DNA from: Falsiroseomonas tokyonensis
Lineage (GTDB): Bacteria; Pseudomonadota; Alphaproteobacteria; Acetobacterales; Acetobacteraceae
Assembly (NCBI RefSeq): GCF_019024325.1
Contig: NZ_JAFNJS010000009.1
Location: 51,014 to 115,013, forward strand
Direction of reading: 5' to 3'
Length of the DNA stretch: 64,000 nucleotides
Shown: positions 19,933 through 28,692 of the stretch, piece after piece
How positions within the stretch are numbered: the stretch's first letter is position 1
Layout: every line of letters starts with the position of its first letter
Position numbers and translations under genes: made by a program
The notes under the pieces: generated by a model
The model's database searches: none
Told to the model about the DNA's origin: nothing
What the model saw: the letters and a program-made list of their open reading frames with translations, nothing else

Positions 19933-20856
19933 ATGACCCGCAACGGCTTGCACCATGTCACGGCCATCGCCGGCCGCGCCCAGGACAACCTGGACTTCTA
20001 CACCCGCACCCTGGGCCTGCGCCTGGTGAAGAAGACGGTGAACTTCGACGATCCCGGCGCCTACCACCTGTACTACGGCGACGCCGGCGGCAGCCCCGGC
20101 ACCATCCTGACCTTCTTCCCCTGGGAGCATGCCGCCCCCGGCCGCGCCGGCGCCGGCGAGTTGCAGGAGACGGTGTTCCGCATCCCGCTTTCGGCCATCG
20201 GCTTCTGGACCAGCCGCCTGCAGTCCTACGGCGTGGAACGCGCGCAGCGTTTCGGCGAGACTCTGCTGCGCTTCCGCGACCCGGACGGGCTGCGCCTGGC
20301 GCTGGCCGGCATCCCCGGCATCGAATCCGAGCCCGCCTGGGACAATGGCGAGGTGCCGGTGGCACACGCGATCCGCGGCTTCCACAGCGTATCGCTGATG
20401 CTGGACCGCACGGCGGCGACCGGCGCCATCCTTTCCGACGTCTTCGGCTTCGCCGAGGTGGCGAAGGAAGGCTCGGTGACGCGCTACCAGGCCGAGGGCA
20501 CCGCGATCGGCGGCATCGTCGACCTGCAGGAGGTCGGCGGCTTCCTGCCGGCACGCCTCGGCCGCGGCTCGGTGCACCACCTCGCCTTCCGCGCGGCGGA
20601 TGATGCGGCGGAGGCCGAGATGGTGCGCAAGCTGGCGGCCAATCACGGCCTGCACACGACGGAGCAGAAGGACCGCAACTACTTCCGCTCCGTCTATTTC
20701 CGGGAGCCGGGCCATGTGCTGTTCGAGATCGCGACCGACATCCCCGGCTTCGCCGTGGACGAGCCGGCCGAGAGCCTCGGCGCCGCGCTGAAGCTGCCGG
20801 CTTTCCTGGAGACGCATCGCGGCGCCATCGAGGCCGCGCTGCCCGAACTGGCTTGA
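19933..20856 (+). CDS. Ring-cleaving dioxygenase, glyoxalase fold (MhqO-like)
   Basis: The protein has 307 residues with two vicinal-oxygen-chelate modules: GLHHVTAIAGRAQDNLDFYTRTLGL split at its start and RGFHSVSLMLDRTAATGAIL. Metal ligands are likely His near residue 8 (LHHVTAI), His near 216 (VHHLAFR) and the Glu of GHVLFEIATDIPGF. MhqO-type enzymes open hydroquinone or catechol rings with Fe(II). I use ATG 19933, which has AAGGAG at a good distance; ATG 19924 would touch that site. The MhqD-like esterase follows. Confidence 0.9.
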   Translation: MTRNGLHHVTAIAGRAQDNLDFYTRTLGLRLVKKTVNFDDPGAYHLYYGDAGGSPGTILTFFPWEHAAPGRAGAGELQETVFRIPLSAIGFWTSRLQSYGVERAQRFGETLLRFRDPDGLRLALAGIPGIESEPAWDNGEVPVAHAIRGFHSVSLMLDRTAATGAILSDVFGFAEVAKEGSVTRYQAEGTAIGGIVDLQEVGGFLPARLGRGSVHHLAFRAADDAAEAEMVRKLAANHGLHTTEQKDRNYFRSVYFREPGHVLFEIATDIPGFAVDEPAESLGAALKLPAFLETHRGAIEAALPELA

Positions 20857-20864
20857 ACTGTCAC

Positions 20865-20889
20865 CGCCCCCGCCCACACGGCGGGGGCG
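20865..20889 (+). terminator. Intercistronic GC hairpin
   Basis: CGCCCCCGCC (20865-20874) pairs perfectly with GGCGGGGGCG (20880-20889) around CACAC. It lies between the dioxygenase stop and the esterase start and ends only a few bases before the ribosome site, so it may attenuate or stabilise the upstream message. Confidence 0.5.
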
Positions 20890-20905
20890 CCGAGGAATGC
20901 GCGCC

Positions 20906-21520
20906 ATGAGCACGACGAGCGACTTCATCCACCACTACGAACCCGCCACCGACGCCACCCGACCGCCCCTTCTGTTGCTGCACGGCACCGGCGGCGACGA
21001 GACGGACCTGCTGCCGGTGGGCCGCATCGTGGCCCCTGGCGCCGCGCTGCTCTCGCCGCGCGGCCAGGTGCTGGAACGCGGAATGCCGCGCTTCTTCCGC
21101 CGCCTGGCGGAAGGCGTCTTCGACGAGGCCGATCTGCGCGCCCGCACCGATGACCTCGCGGCCTTCATCCGTGATGCGCAGCAGCGGCACGGCCTGGCGC
21201 CGCTGGTGGCGGTGGGCTTCTCCAACGGCGCCAACATCGCCGCCGCCCTGCTGCTGCGCCATCCCGGCCTGCTGCGGGGTGCCGCGCTGCTGCGCGCCAT
21301 GGTGCCCTTCGCCGATGCGCCGGCCGGTCCGCTGAAAGGCACGCCCGTGCTGCTGCTCTCCGGCCTGATGGACCCGATCGTGCCGGCGGAGAACAGCCGC
21401 GCCCTGGCCACCCAGCTGCAAGGCGCCGGGGCCAGCGTGACGCATCGGGACCTGCCGGCCGGGCACGGCCTGTCGCAGCAGGATCTCAGCCTGGTGCGGG
21501 ACTGGGTGGCGGCGCTTTAG
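20906..21520 (+). CDS. mhqD: MhqD-like alpha/beta-hydrolase (carboxylesterase/phospholipase family)
   Basis: The protein has 204 residues. The fold shows LLLLHGTGGDETDLLP (oxyanion loop), nucleophile Ser in VGFSNGAN (about 105), Asp in SGLMDPIVP (about 155) and His in PAGHGLS (about 187). It belongs to the small carboxylesterase group that is paired with ring-cleaving dioxygenases in Bacillus mhq operons, where both protect from quinones. GAGGAA stands upstream of the ATG at 20906. Co-transcription with the dioxygenase is likely. Confidence 0.88.
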   Translation: MSTTSDFIHHYEPATDATRPPLLLLHGTGGDETDLLPVGRIVAPGAALLSPRGQVLERGMPRFFRRLAEGVFDEADLRARTDDLAAFIRDAQQRHGLAPLVAVGFSNGANIAAALLLRHPGLLRGAALLRAMVPFADAPAGPLKGTPVLLLSGLMDPIVPAENSRALATQLQGAGASVTHRDLPAGHGLSQQDLSLVRDWVAAL

Positions 21521-21667
21521 CCGACAGGCCGCGTCGATGAATCGGGTCGGGCCGGATGGCTGCCCGTTCGGCAGGCCCCCCCCTGCGCGTAAGTTCCGGC
21601 ACCGGCCCTGGGGCGCTGCCGCCACGCCTGCTATGCTCCCGCCCAGTCTTCCCGGCTTGAGGCATTG

Positions 21668-22552
21668 ATGGCGATCGATCCGCGCCAGATCGGCGAGCGG
21701 CTGCGCGCCTGGCGACTTGGCAGCGGCTTGTCGCCGGAGGAGGTGGCCGGCCGCCTCGGCATTTCCCGGGCCGGGCTCTACAAATACGAGAAGGACGGCA
21801 TCACCCGGCTCGACCTGCTGGAGGCGATGGCGGAGATGTTCGGCGTCTCCCTCGCCGCGGTTCTCGGCATTGAGGTGGAGCATTTCTCCACCGGCGCCGC
21901 CTTCTTCGAACGGATGCGCCAGCTGGAGGCCGAGGCCGAGCATGTGGTGGCCTATTTCGAGCCGGTCTCCATCCTGCTGACCTCCTCCTCCTACCTCGCG
22001 CGGCTGGACATCATGCTGCGCGAGAGCCTGGCCGGGGATGCCGAGGCCCTGGCCGCCGCGGAAACCGCGCTGGAGGTGCTGAAGCAGCGGCGGCTGACCG
22101 GCCGCACCCCAGTGGTCAGCAGCATGGTCGCCCTGCCGCAGCTGGCGCAATTGCTGCGCACCGGGCTGGTGGGCCGGGACGATATGCCGAGGGAGGTGCA
22201 GGCGGAACGCCGAGGCTGGGCGCGGGAGGAGGTGGAGAACCTGGCCCGGCTGCTGGAGACCTCGCCGATCGGCGTGCAGGTCGGCCTGCTGGAAGCCGCG
22301 CCACCGAGCGGGACCTTCCAGCTCGTCCGCCTCCGCAGTGGCCGGACCCTGGCCTGCATCAGCCCCTTCCGCCTGGCCGACCACCCCAATGTCACCTTCG
22401 GCATCGCCACCGTTACCGCGGAACCGGCGACGGTGAGCCTGTATGAACGGCTGGCGAAGCAGCTTTGGGCGCGCGCGCTGCAGGGGCCTTCGGCGGCGGC
22501 GCTGCTGCGGGACCTGCTGCGCAAGACCGGCCAGGCCGCCGATTCGCCTTGA
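21668..22552 (+). CDS. XRE-family regulator with effector-like C-terminal domain
   Basis: The protein has 294 residues. The N-terminal HTH_3 (residues 7-62: IGERLRAWRLGSGLSPEEVA, GISRAGLYKYEKDG) is followed by a large C-terminal domain of unknown ligand. ATG 21668 is used; a TTG directly before it is in frame. It precedes the PyrK/DHODH-like/M20 genes on the same strand by about 50 bp and is probably their regulator, sensing a pyrimidine-type compound; that is inference. Confidence 0.85.
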   Translation: MAIDPRQIGERLRAWRLGSGLSPEEVAGRLGISRAGLYKYEKDGITRLDLLEAMAEMFGVSLAAVLGIEVEHFSTGAAFFERMRQLEAEAEHVVAYFEPVSILLTSSSYLARLDIMLRESLAGDAEALAAAETALEVLKQRRLTGRTPVVSSMVALPQLAQLLRTGLVGRDDMPREVQAERRGWAREEVENLARLLETSPIGVQVGLLEAAPPSGTFQLVRLRSGRTLACISPFRLADHPNVTFGIATVTAEPATVSLYERLAKQLWARALQGPSAAALLRDLLRKTGQAADSP

Positions 22553-22606
22553 CAGGCGCGCCGCAAATCCACAACCATGGACTGATCCAATTGCGTGGAC
22601 TGCTCC

Positions 22607-23425
22607 ATGGACCTTGGATCCGCGGGATTTGCCGTCGCTGACCGAACCTGCGCTGTCGTGGAAAGCGCGGCGGTCGGCCGCCGCTACCATCGGCTGGAGG
22701 TCGCGGCCCCGGACCTCGCGGCCCGCACGCGGCCGGGTCAGTTCTACCACCTGCTCTGCCGAGACGCGGCCGGCAACGGCCCCTTCCTGCGCCGGCCGAT
22801 GAGCGTCTGGCGCATCGGCGCCGAGGGCAGGCTGGGCTTCCTGCTGCATGTGAAGGGATTGGGCACCTCCGCCCTCGCCCGGCTGCGCGCGGGGGACCAG
22901 TTGAGCCTGGTCGGTCCACTCGGCCAGGGCTTCACCCTGCGACCTGGCTGGCGCCGCATCCTGATCCTGGCGCGGGGCGTCGGCCTGGCCACGCTGGCGC
23001 CGCTGACGGAAGCGGCGGCGGCGCGTGGCATCGCCGTGCAGGCCGTGCTGTCCGCACGGGCGCCGGAGGATCTGATGGCGGCCGAATTCGCCGGCGGCAG
23101 CGGCGCCATCATCGACGCGGTCTACGACACGGACGGGACGTCCGAACCCCCGGCGGTGGAGGCGCTGCTGCGCCGGCGCTTCGCGACCGCCCGCCCGGAT
23201 GCGGTTTTCACCTGCGGATCGAACCGCCTGTTCCAGCTGCTGCAGCGCCTGGCCGCCGAATACGACATCCCCGGAGAGGTCGCGCTGGAACAGCAGATGG
23301 GCTGCGGACTCGGCATGTGCTTCTGCTGCGTCCGCCCGATCCGCCTGGCCGATGGCAGCGTGGCGCAGCAGCGCGTCTGCACCGAAGGCCCGGTCTTCGA
23401 CCTGCAGCAGGCCCTGGCATGGTAG
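22607..23425 (+). CDS. pyrK: PyrK-like electron-transfer subunit (FAD, 2Fe-2S)
   Basis: The protein has 272 residues. A ferredoxin-reductase-type FAD domain with RPMSVWR (RPxS flavin motif) and a NAD-binding domain (ILILARGVGLATLAPL) end in the PyrK [2Fe-2S] motif with Cys233, Cys238, Cys241 and Cys258. PyrK passes electrons between NAD(H) and a class 1B dihydroorotate dehydrogenase. The next gene begins inside this gene's end, so the subunits are made together. The start is ATG 22607 or GTG 22595; neither has a clear ribosome site. Confidence 0.9.
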   Translation: MDLGSAGFAVADRTCAVVESAAVGRRYHRLEVAAPDLAARTRPGQFYHLLCRDAAGNGPFLRRPMSVWRIGAEGRLGFLLHVKGLGTSALARLRAGDQLSLVGPLGQGFTLRPGWRRILILARGVGLATLAPLTEAAAARGIAVQAVLSARAPEDLMAAEFAGGSGAIIDAVYDTDGTSEPPAVEALLRRRFATARPDAVFTCGSNRLFQLLQRLAAEYDIPGEVALEQQMGCGLGMCFCCVRPIRLADGSVAQQRVCTEGPVFDLQQALAW

Positions 23426-24354
23426 TCGATCTCTCGGTCCGGCTGGGCCGGCTGACCCTGGCCAATCCGATCATGCCGGCCTCCGGCACCTTCGGCCCGG
23501 AACTGGCGCAGGCCTTCGACCTCGATCGCCTCGGCGCGCTGGTGACCAAATCCATCACGCCGGAATTCCGCGAAGGCAATGCCCTGCCGCGCGTGGCGGA
23601 GACGGAGAACGGGCTGCTGAATTCCATCGGCATCCCGGGCAAGGGGCTGGACCACTTCATCGAACACGGCATGCCGGAATGGCGGCGTTTCGCGGCGCCG
23701 CTGGTGGTCAGCCTCTCGGCGCCCACCGTCGCGGAATTCGCCAGGGCCGCGGCCCGCCTGGCGCGCACGCCCGGCATCGCCGCCATCGAGGCCAATATCT
23801 CCTGCCCCAACCTGGAGGAGGATGGCCGCGCCTTCGCCATGCTGCCGAAGACGGCCGCGGCGGCGGTTGCCGCCCTGCGCCGCGCGTCGTCCCTGCCGCT
23901 CTGGGTCAAGCTCTCGCCCAATACGGGCGACATCGCCGCCGTCGCGCGCGCCTGCGAGGCGGCGGGCGCGGAAGTCCTGGTGGTGGCCAATACCATCCTG
24001 GGCCTGGCGATCGATATCGAGACCGGTCGGCCGAAGCTGGGCGCCGGCATGGGCGGCTTTTCCGGCCCCGCCTTCAAGCCCATCGCGCTGCGCCTGGTCT
24101 GGCAATGCGCCCAGGCCGTCCGCATCCCCATCATCGGCGTCGGCGGCATCATGAACGCGGCGGATGCGGTGGAATCCCTGATGGCCGGCGCATCCGCCGT
24201 GCAGGTGGGCACCGCCAGCTTCATCCACCCCGTCGCCATGCCGCAGGTGCTGGAGGGGCTGGAGGAATTCTGCCAGCGCAAGGGCATCACGCGCATCGGC
24301 GATCTGGTCGGCGTCGCGCTGCCGCGCCAGGTCACGGGGATGGCCGCCGAATGA
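23419..24354 (+). CDS. Class 1B dihydroorotate dehydrogenase-like catalytic subunit
   Basis: The protein has 311 residues, a TIM barrel binding FMN. Class 1 features: active-site Cys129 in EANISCPN, LWVKLSPNTGDI, VVANTILGLAI and GVGGIMNAADAVE. Together with PyrK it should couple dihydroorotate or a similar dihydropyrimidine to NAD. A separate class 2 PyrD is encoded at 53258, so this pair is not needed for synthesis and I infer a catabolic job. Its ATG overlaps the pyrK stop and its TGA overlaps the hydrolase ATG. Confidence 0.9.
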   Translation: MVVDLSVRLGRLTLANPIMPASGTFGPELAQAFDLDRLGALVTKSITPEFREGNALPRVAETENGLLNSIGIPGKGLDHFIEHGMPEWRRFAAPLVVSLSAPTVAEFARAAARLARTPGIAAIEANISCPNLEEDGRAFAMLPKTAAAAVAALRRASSLPLWVKLSPNTGDIAAVARACEAAGAEVLVVANTILGLAIDIETGRPKLGAGMGGFSGPAFKPIALRLVWQCAQAVRIPIIGVGGIMNAADAVESLMAGASAVQVGTASFIHPVAMPQVLEGLEEFCQRKGITRIGDLVGVALPRQVTGMAAE

Positions 24355-25616
24355 GCAGCCTGCCCGCACGGCGCCAAGCCGCGCCCGCCATCGAGGAAGC
24401 CGCGCTGGCCCAGCGCCTTCTGGACGGCTTCCGCCGCCTCTCGGCCGATCCCGCCGGCGGCGTCACCCGCCCGGCCTGGTCGCCGCAGGAGACCGCCTGC
24501 CACGCCATGCTGGCCGAGGCCGGGGAGGCGCATGGCCTGCGGCGGCATGTGGATGCGGTGGGCAATCTCTGGCTTGCCCCGCCCGGCCTGGACGACCGGC
24601 CGGCCATGGCCAGCGGCTCGCACCTGGATTCCGTGCCGCAGGGCGGCAATTACGATGGCGCGGCCGGCGCCGTGGCCGGCTTGGTCTGCGCCCTGCGCGC
24701 GGCCCGCGACGGCCTGCCGCTGCGCGCGGTGGCGCTACGCGGCGAGGAATCGCCCTGGTTCGGCGCCCCCTATGTCGGCAGCCGCGCCGCCTTCGGGGCG
24801 CTGGATGCCGCCGAACTCGCAACGCCGCGGCGGGACAGCGGCCGCAGCCTGGCGGACCACCTGGCGGCCGAGGGCTTCAGCCCGGCAGCGGCCGGCGCCG
24901 GGGTCCCGCTGCCCGAGGTGCAGCGCACGACGATGTTCTGGGAACTGCATATCGAGCAGGGGCCGGTGCTGGTGGACCGCGAATTGCCCGCGGCGGCGGT
25001 CGGTGCCGTGCGCGGCCATATCCGTTTCCCCCGCGCCCGCTGCACCGGGGAGGCCGGACATTCCGGCGTGGTGCCGCGCCACCTGCGCCGCGACCCGGCC
25101 ATGGCGGTTTCGGAACTGCTGATGGATCTCGACGGTCTCTGGGCCCGCAGCCTGCAGGAAGGCGTCGATCTGGTGGTGACCGCGGGCATGATGGCGACCG
25201 AGGCCGAGGTCAGCGCGCCGACGCGCATCCCCGGCGAATTGATCTTCAGCCTGGATATCCGCAGCGCCGATGCGGCGACGCTGGACGGCATGCGCAGCTT
25301 CCTGGCGCGCCGCTGTTCCGATATCGGCCGAGCGCGCGGCGTCACCTTCGATCTCGGCCGCCGCGTGGAAGCGGCGCCCATCCTGCTGGACGAGGACGGC
25401 CGCCTGGCGATCGAGGCGGCGCTGCCGGAGCCGCACAGCATGGTCTCCGGCGCCGGCCATGACGCGGCGGAATTCGCGCGCCGCGGCATTCCGGCCGCCA
25501 TGGTCTTCGTGCGCAACCGGCACGGCAGCCACAATCCGCGCGAGGCGATGGAGATTGCGGATCTCATGCACGGGATCGAGGCGCTCTACGCCGCCATCCG
25601 GGCTCGGGCCGGGTAG
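24351..25616 (+). CDS. M20-family Zn amidohydrolase (N-carbamoyl amino acid hydrolase / allantoate amidohydrolase type)
   Basis: The protein has 421 residues. Metal-site motifs: ASGSHLDSVPQGGNYDGAAG (first His and bridging Asp), LRGEESPWFG (Glu pair), ELHIEQGPVL and SGAGHDAAEFA near the C-terminus; the dimerisation domain holds TGEAGHSGVVP. Family members hydrolyse N-carbamoyl-amino acids, N-carbamoyl-beta-alanine or allantoate to release ammonia and CO2. The ATGA overlap with the DHODH-like gene fits a pathway of ring reduction followed by carbamoyl removal; a ring-opening hydrolase is not in the window. Confidence 0.88.
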   Translation: MSSLPARRQAAPAIEEAALAQRLLDGFRRLSADPAGGVTRPAWSPQETACHAMLAEAGEAHGLRRHVDAVGNLWLAPPGLDDRPAMASGSHLDSVPQGGNYDGAAGAVAGLVCALRAARDGLPLRAVALRGEESPWFGAPYVGSRAAFGALDAAELATPRRDSGRSLADHLAAEGFSPAAAGAGVPLPEVQRTTMFWELHIEQGPVLVDRELPAAAVGAVRGHIRFPRARCTGEAGHSGVVPRHLRRDPAMAVSELLMDLDGLWARSLQEGVDLVVTAGMMATEAEVSAPTRIPGELIFSLDIRSADAATLDGMRSFLARRCSDIGRARGVTFDLGRRVEAAPILLDEDGRLAIEAALPEPHSMVSGAGHDAAEFARRGIPAAMVFVRNRHGSHNPREAMEIADLMHGIEALYAAIRARAG

Positions 25617-25625
25617 CGTCGCAGG

Positions 25626-27143
25626 TTACGGCGGCGCCAGCTGCAATCGGATGAAAGCCTCGGGCGGCGCATTGTTCGCCGCCATCAGGCCGCGCATCAG
25701 CGCCACCAGCCGCGCCTCGGTCGCGGCATCGCGCAGCGGCCTCGCCTGGCCGGGATCGGCGGCCAGGTCATAGAGCCGTGTCTCATCCTCCAGCAGCGCG
25801 CCGGGGCCGTAGCGGTCGAACATGGGCGAACGCGCGATGACCGGCACCTGCATCACCTTGGCCCCCTTGGTGAAGGGCAGCGGTCCGGCGATGCGGATAT
25901 CCGCCAGTTCCTCCACCGTGAAGGGCATCATGATGTGGGTGGGCATCAGCGTGTATTGGTAGATCTCCTGGCGTCGCAGGTCGGGTGGGAAGCGGTGGTA
26001 GGTGAAGCGGCCATCGGTCACGTTCACCGCGCCGCCGAAATAGCCGAAGAGCAGCGCGTCCCGCCGCTGCCCGCCCGCGCGCGTCACGCGCAGCGGGATG
26101 CCTTCCATGGCTGGCGTGGGCGGGACATCGAACAGGTCGAGGAAGGTCGCGGCCAGGTCCATGGTCTGGGTCAGCGCGGCGCAGCTTTCACCCTGGCTGG
26201 CCGGCGCGCGCGGGTCATGCACCAGCAGCGGGATGTGCTCCACCTCCCGATAAAGGTTCATGCGGTTCTTGGCCCAGAAGTCATGCTCGCCGAGCAGGAA
26301 GCCGTGGTCGGTCGTGACCACCAGCGCCGTGTCCTTCCACAGGTCGCGCGCGTCGAAGACTTCGAGCAGCCGGCCCAGCAATTCGTCACAATGCGCGACG
26401 GTGGCGTAGTAGTTGGCGCGCAGCTCCTCGCATTCCTCGGGCAGTTCGTCGACGCGGCCATAGCGCGGCCAGTCGAGCACCGGGCCGCGGTAGTCGGTCG
26501 GGAAGGCCTCGCGGAAGCGGGCCGGCGCATGGAAGGGCTCGTGCGGATCGAAGGTCTCGATCTGCAGCAGCCAGTTGTCGGCCCCCGCATTGCGCGCCAG
26601 GAAGTCGAGCCCGGCTGCCATGCACTGCGCCGAGGGGAAGTCCTTTTCCTCCCGGATGAACTGGCGATTGATGATGTCGTTGGCGCGCTTGTCGCGGCGC
26701 GCGCTGCTGAACTGCTTCGCGTGCACCATCTCCCGCAGCCGGTCCCAATGCGGCTGCACCATGGCCTTCCAGGCATCGCCTTCCTGGCCGCGGATGAACT
26801 CGTGGCTGTCGTAGCGGGTATGGTAGGTGGCGCCGCCATCCTCCCAGTAGTGGAAATGGTCGGTGACGAGGTGGCTGTAGGTGCCGGCCGTCTTCGCCAG
26901 GATTTCCGGGAAGGCATCGTCGAAGGGCTCCAGCGGCCCCCAGGAGCGATGCAGGAAGGACAGGCGCCCCGTCAGCATGTCCCGCCGCGCCGGCATGCAG
27001 GGCAGGCTGCCGACATGGTGGTTGTCGAACCGCACCGATCGCGCGGCCAGCCGGTCGAAATTCGGCGTCGGCACCCGCGTGCCGCCATAGCAGCCCAGCA
27101 TGTGCCGGTTGAGGCTGTCGAAAAGCACGAAGACGGCGCGCAT
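25626..27143 (-). CDS. Sulfatase family hydrolase
   Basis: The protein has 505 residues. Metal-site Asp9 (VLFDSLNR) and the sulfatase signature Cys49-Met-Pro51-Ala-Arg53 (LPCMPARRDMLTGR) for formylglycine formation are present, followed by QIETFDPHEPFHAP and VVTTDHGFLLGEHDFWAKN. No signal peptide is seen, so it is cytoplasmic and its substrate, a sulfate or phosphonate ester, must be imported. ATG 27143 lies 5 bp from the stop of the upstream gene. The operon reads Bug protein, allophanate-hydrolase-C-like protein, sulfatase. Confidence 0.9.
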   Translation of the reverse strand: MRAVFVLFDSLNRHMLGCYGGTRVPTPNFDRLAARSVRFDNHHVGSLPCMPARRDMLTGRLSFLHRSWGPLEPFDDAFPEILAKTAGTYSHLVTDHFHYWEDGGATYHTRYDSHEFIRGQEGDAWKAMVQPHWDRLREMVHAKQFSSARRDKRANDIINRQFIREEKDFPSAQCMAAGLDFLARNAGADNWLLQIETFDPHEPFHAPARFREAFPTDYRGPVLDWPRYGRVDELPEECEELRANYYATVAHCDELLGRLLEVFDARDLWKDTALVVTTDHGFLLGEHDFWAKNRMNLYREVEHIPLLVHDPRAPASQGESCAALTQTMDLAATFLDLFDVPPTPAMEGIPLRVTRAGGQRRDALLFGYFGGAVNVTDGRFTYHRFPPDLRRQEIYQYTLMPTHIMMPFTVEELADIRIAGPLPFTKGAKVMQVPVIARSPMFDRYGPGALLEDETRLYDLAADPGQARPLRDAATEARLVALMRGLMAANNAPPEAFIRLQLAPP

Positions 27144-27147
27144 GCCC

Positions 27148-27549
27148 TCAGGCTCCTGCCATGGCGAGGAAGGCGCGCCAGTCGCCGAGATCGCTGATGT
27201 CCTGCGCCGCGGCGGCGGCGGCGGGATCGCAGAGATAGCCGTGCACCATCCGCCCATCCTGCAACGCCACCTGGCCCAGCCGGATCGGCGCGCGAACCAG
27301 CGCGGCAAGCTCCGCGATCGCCTCCTCGGGCAGCGCATAGAGCTCCCCGCCGATGCTGGCGCCGGCGCCCGCGCCGGCCTCGACCAGGCCCGGATTGAAG
27401 GGTGGCGCCGCGCCACGCGCCAGCAGGCGGTAGGACGGTGCGGTGCGGACCGCACCCAGCAGCCGCGCGCCGCGCCCGGCCAATTCATGGTGGCGCGGCA
27501 AGCCCTGCAGGTGGTTGCCCACCGCCAGCAGCAAGGCCTCCGCCGTCAT
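27148..27549 (-). CDS. Stand-alone allophanate-hydrolase C-terminal-like protein
   Basis: The protein has 133 residues. LLAVGNHLQGLPRHHELAGR, TAPSYRLLA and LPEEAIAELAALVRAPIRLG match the C-terminal domain of allophanate hydrolase (AtzF/DUR1,2), which has a gamma-glutamylcyclotransferase-like fold and in the full enzyme removes CO2 from N-carboxycarbamate. The amidase domain is absent, so this is a free-standing version. It overlaps the Bug-protein stop by ATGA. The job together with a sulfatase is unclear. Confidence 0.8.
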   Translation of the reverse strand: MTAEALLLAVGNHLQGLPRHHELAGRGARLLGAVRTAPSYRLLARGAAPPFNPGLVEAGAGAGASIGGELYALPEEAIAELAALVRAPIRLGQVALQDGRMVHGYLCDPAAAAAAQDISDLGDWRAFLAMAGA

Positions 27550-28583
27550 TCCGCGCGGATGCCCTGGCGGTCGATCAGGGATCGCCAGCGCTGGATCTCC
27601 GCCAGCTGGAAAGTGCGGAACTCCTCCGGCGTGCTGGCGGTGATGTTGAAGCCCAGGCTGCCCATGCGGCTGACCACCGTCTCGTTCCGCAGCGCCGCCG
27701 CCAGCTCCCGGTGCAGGCGCGCGACGATCGGCGCGGGCGTGCCGGCGGGCACGGCAAAACCCTGCCAGGAAGTCACGACCAGGTCGCGCAGGCCGAGCTC
27801 CACGCCGCTCGGCACCTCCGGCAGCAAGGGCGCGCGTTCGCGCGAGGTGATGAGGATGGCACGCAGCCGGCCCTCCCGCACATGGGTGGCGACATTGCCC
27901 AGGTTGAAGAAGGCCATCTGCACATTGCCGCCCAGCAGGTCGGTCAGCGCCGGCGGCCCGCCCGGATAGGGCACGTGCTGCATCTTCGTATCGGTCAGCG
28001 ACTTGAATAGCTCCGCCGTCAGATGGTCCGAGGAGCCGATGCCGCTGGTCGCATAGGAGACCTGGTCGCCGCGGCTGCGCAGCCAGGCGACGAGGCCCGG
28101 CAGGTCGGTGGCGGGCACGACGCGGGGATTGACCACCAGCACATTGGGCGTGGTGGCGGCCAGCGTCACCGTATCCAGGTCTCGCACCGGATCGTAGCTG
28201 AGATTGGGGCGCAGGGCGAAGTTGATGGCGAAATGGCCGATGGAGCCCAGCAGCAGCGTATAGCCATCCGCCGCGCTGCGGGCGACGTAGCGCGTGCCGA
28301 CCTCGCCATTCGCGCCCGGCCGGTTCTCGACGACGATGGGAACGCCGAGCGCCTGGCTAAGCGTGGGGACCATGCCGCGGATGATGACATCGCCGGTGCC
28401 GCCAGGCGGGCCCGGCACGACGACGCTGATGGGCCGGCTCGGCCAGGCCTCCTGCGCCTGGGCCTGCCGGCCCGCCAGGCCCAGCAAAGCCGGCATGGCA
28501 AGAAGGGCCGCGCGGCGCGGCAGCGCCGGGACCCTCGATGCCGGATTGCGAAAATGGGGCGCCTGCCCTGCCGGGTCGTCCAT
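27546..28583 (-). CDS. Bug/TctC-type tripartite tricarboxylate transporter binding protein
   Basis: The protein has 345 residues. A signal peptide (RRAALLAMPALLGLAG, cleavage near AQA) precedes a periplasmic binding fold with SVVVPGPPGGTGDVIIRG, ENRPGANGEVGTRYVA and DGYTLLLGSIG, typical of Bug proteins that bind carboxylates. GGAGGAGA precedes ATG 28583. No TctA/TctB permease is in the window. It heads the sulfatase operon and is divergent from a LysR gene, so its ligand may be the substrate of that operon. Confidence 0.9.
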   Translation of the reverse strand: MDDPAGQAPHFRNPASRVPALPRRAALLAMPALLGLAGRQAQAQEAWPSRPISVVVPGPPGGTGDVIIRGMVPTLSQALGVPIVVENRPGANGEVGTRYVARSAADGYTLLLGSIGHFAINFALRPNLSYDPVRDLDTVTLAATTPNVLVVNPRVVPATDLPGLVAWLRSRGDQVSYATSGIGSSDHLTAELFKSLTDTKMQHVPYPGGPPALTDLLGGNVQMAFFNLGNVATHVREGRLRAILITSRERAPLLPEVPSGVELGLRDLVVTSWQGFAVPAGTPAPIVARLHRELAAALRNETVVSRMGSLGFNITASTPEEFRTFQLAEIQRWRSLIDRQGIRAE

Positions 28584-28692
28584 GGGTGGTCTCCTCCGTG
28601 CCAAGCCCTGCGCGAAGGCGGGCGGCTTTTATTGGACGGCAGCCTCGGTCCATCAGGCCTTCCCAGTCCAAGACAATCGGGCGAAAGGGTTC

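Noticed and set aside
22607..24354. Assignment of the PyrK/DHODH pair to UMP biosynthesis
   Set aside because: A complete class 2 pyrD is present at 53258 and the pair is coupled to a carbamoylase, so a biosynthetic role is not the simplest reading.
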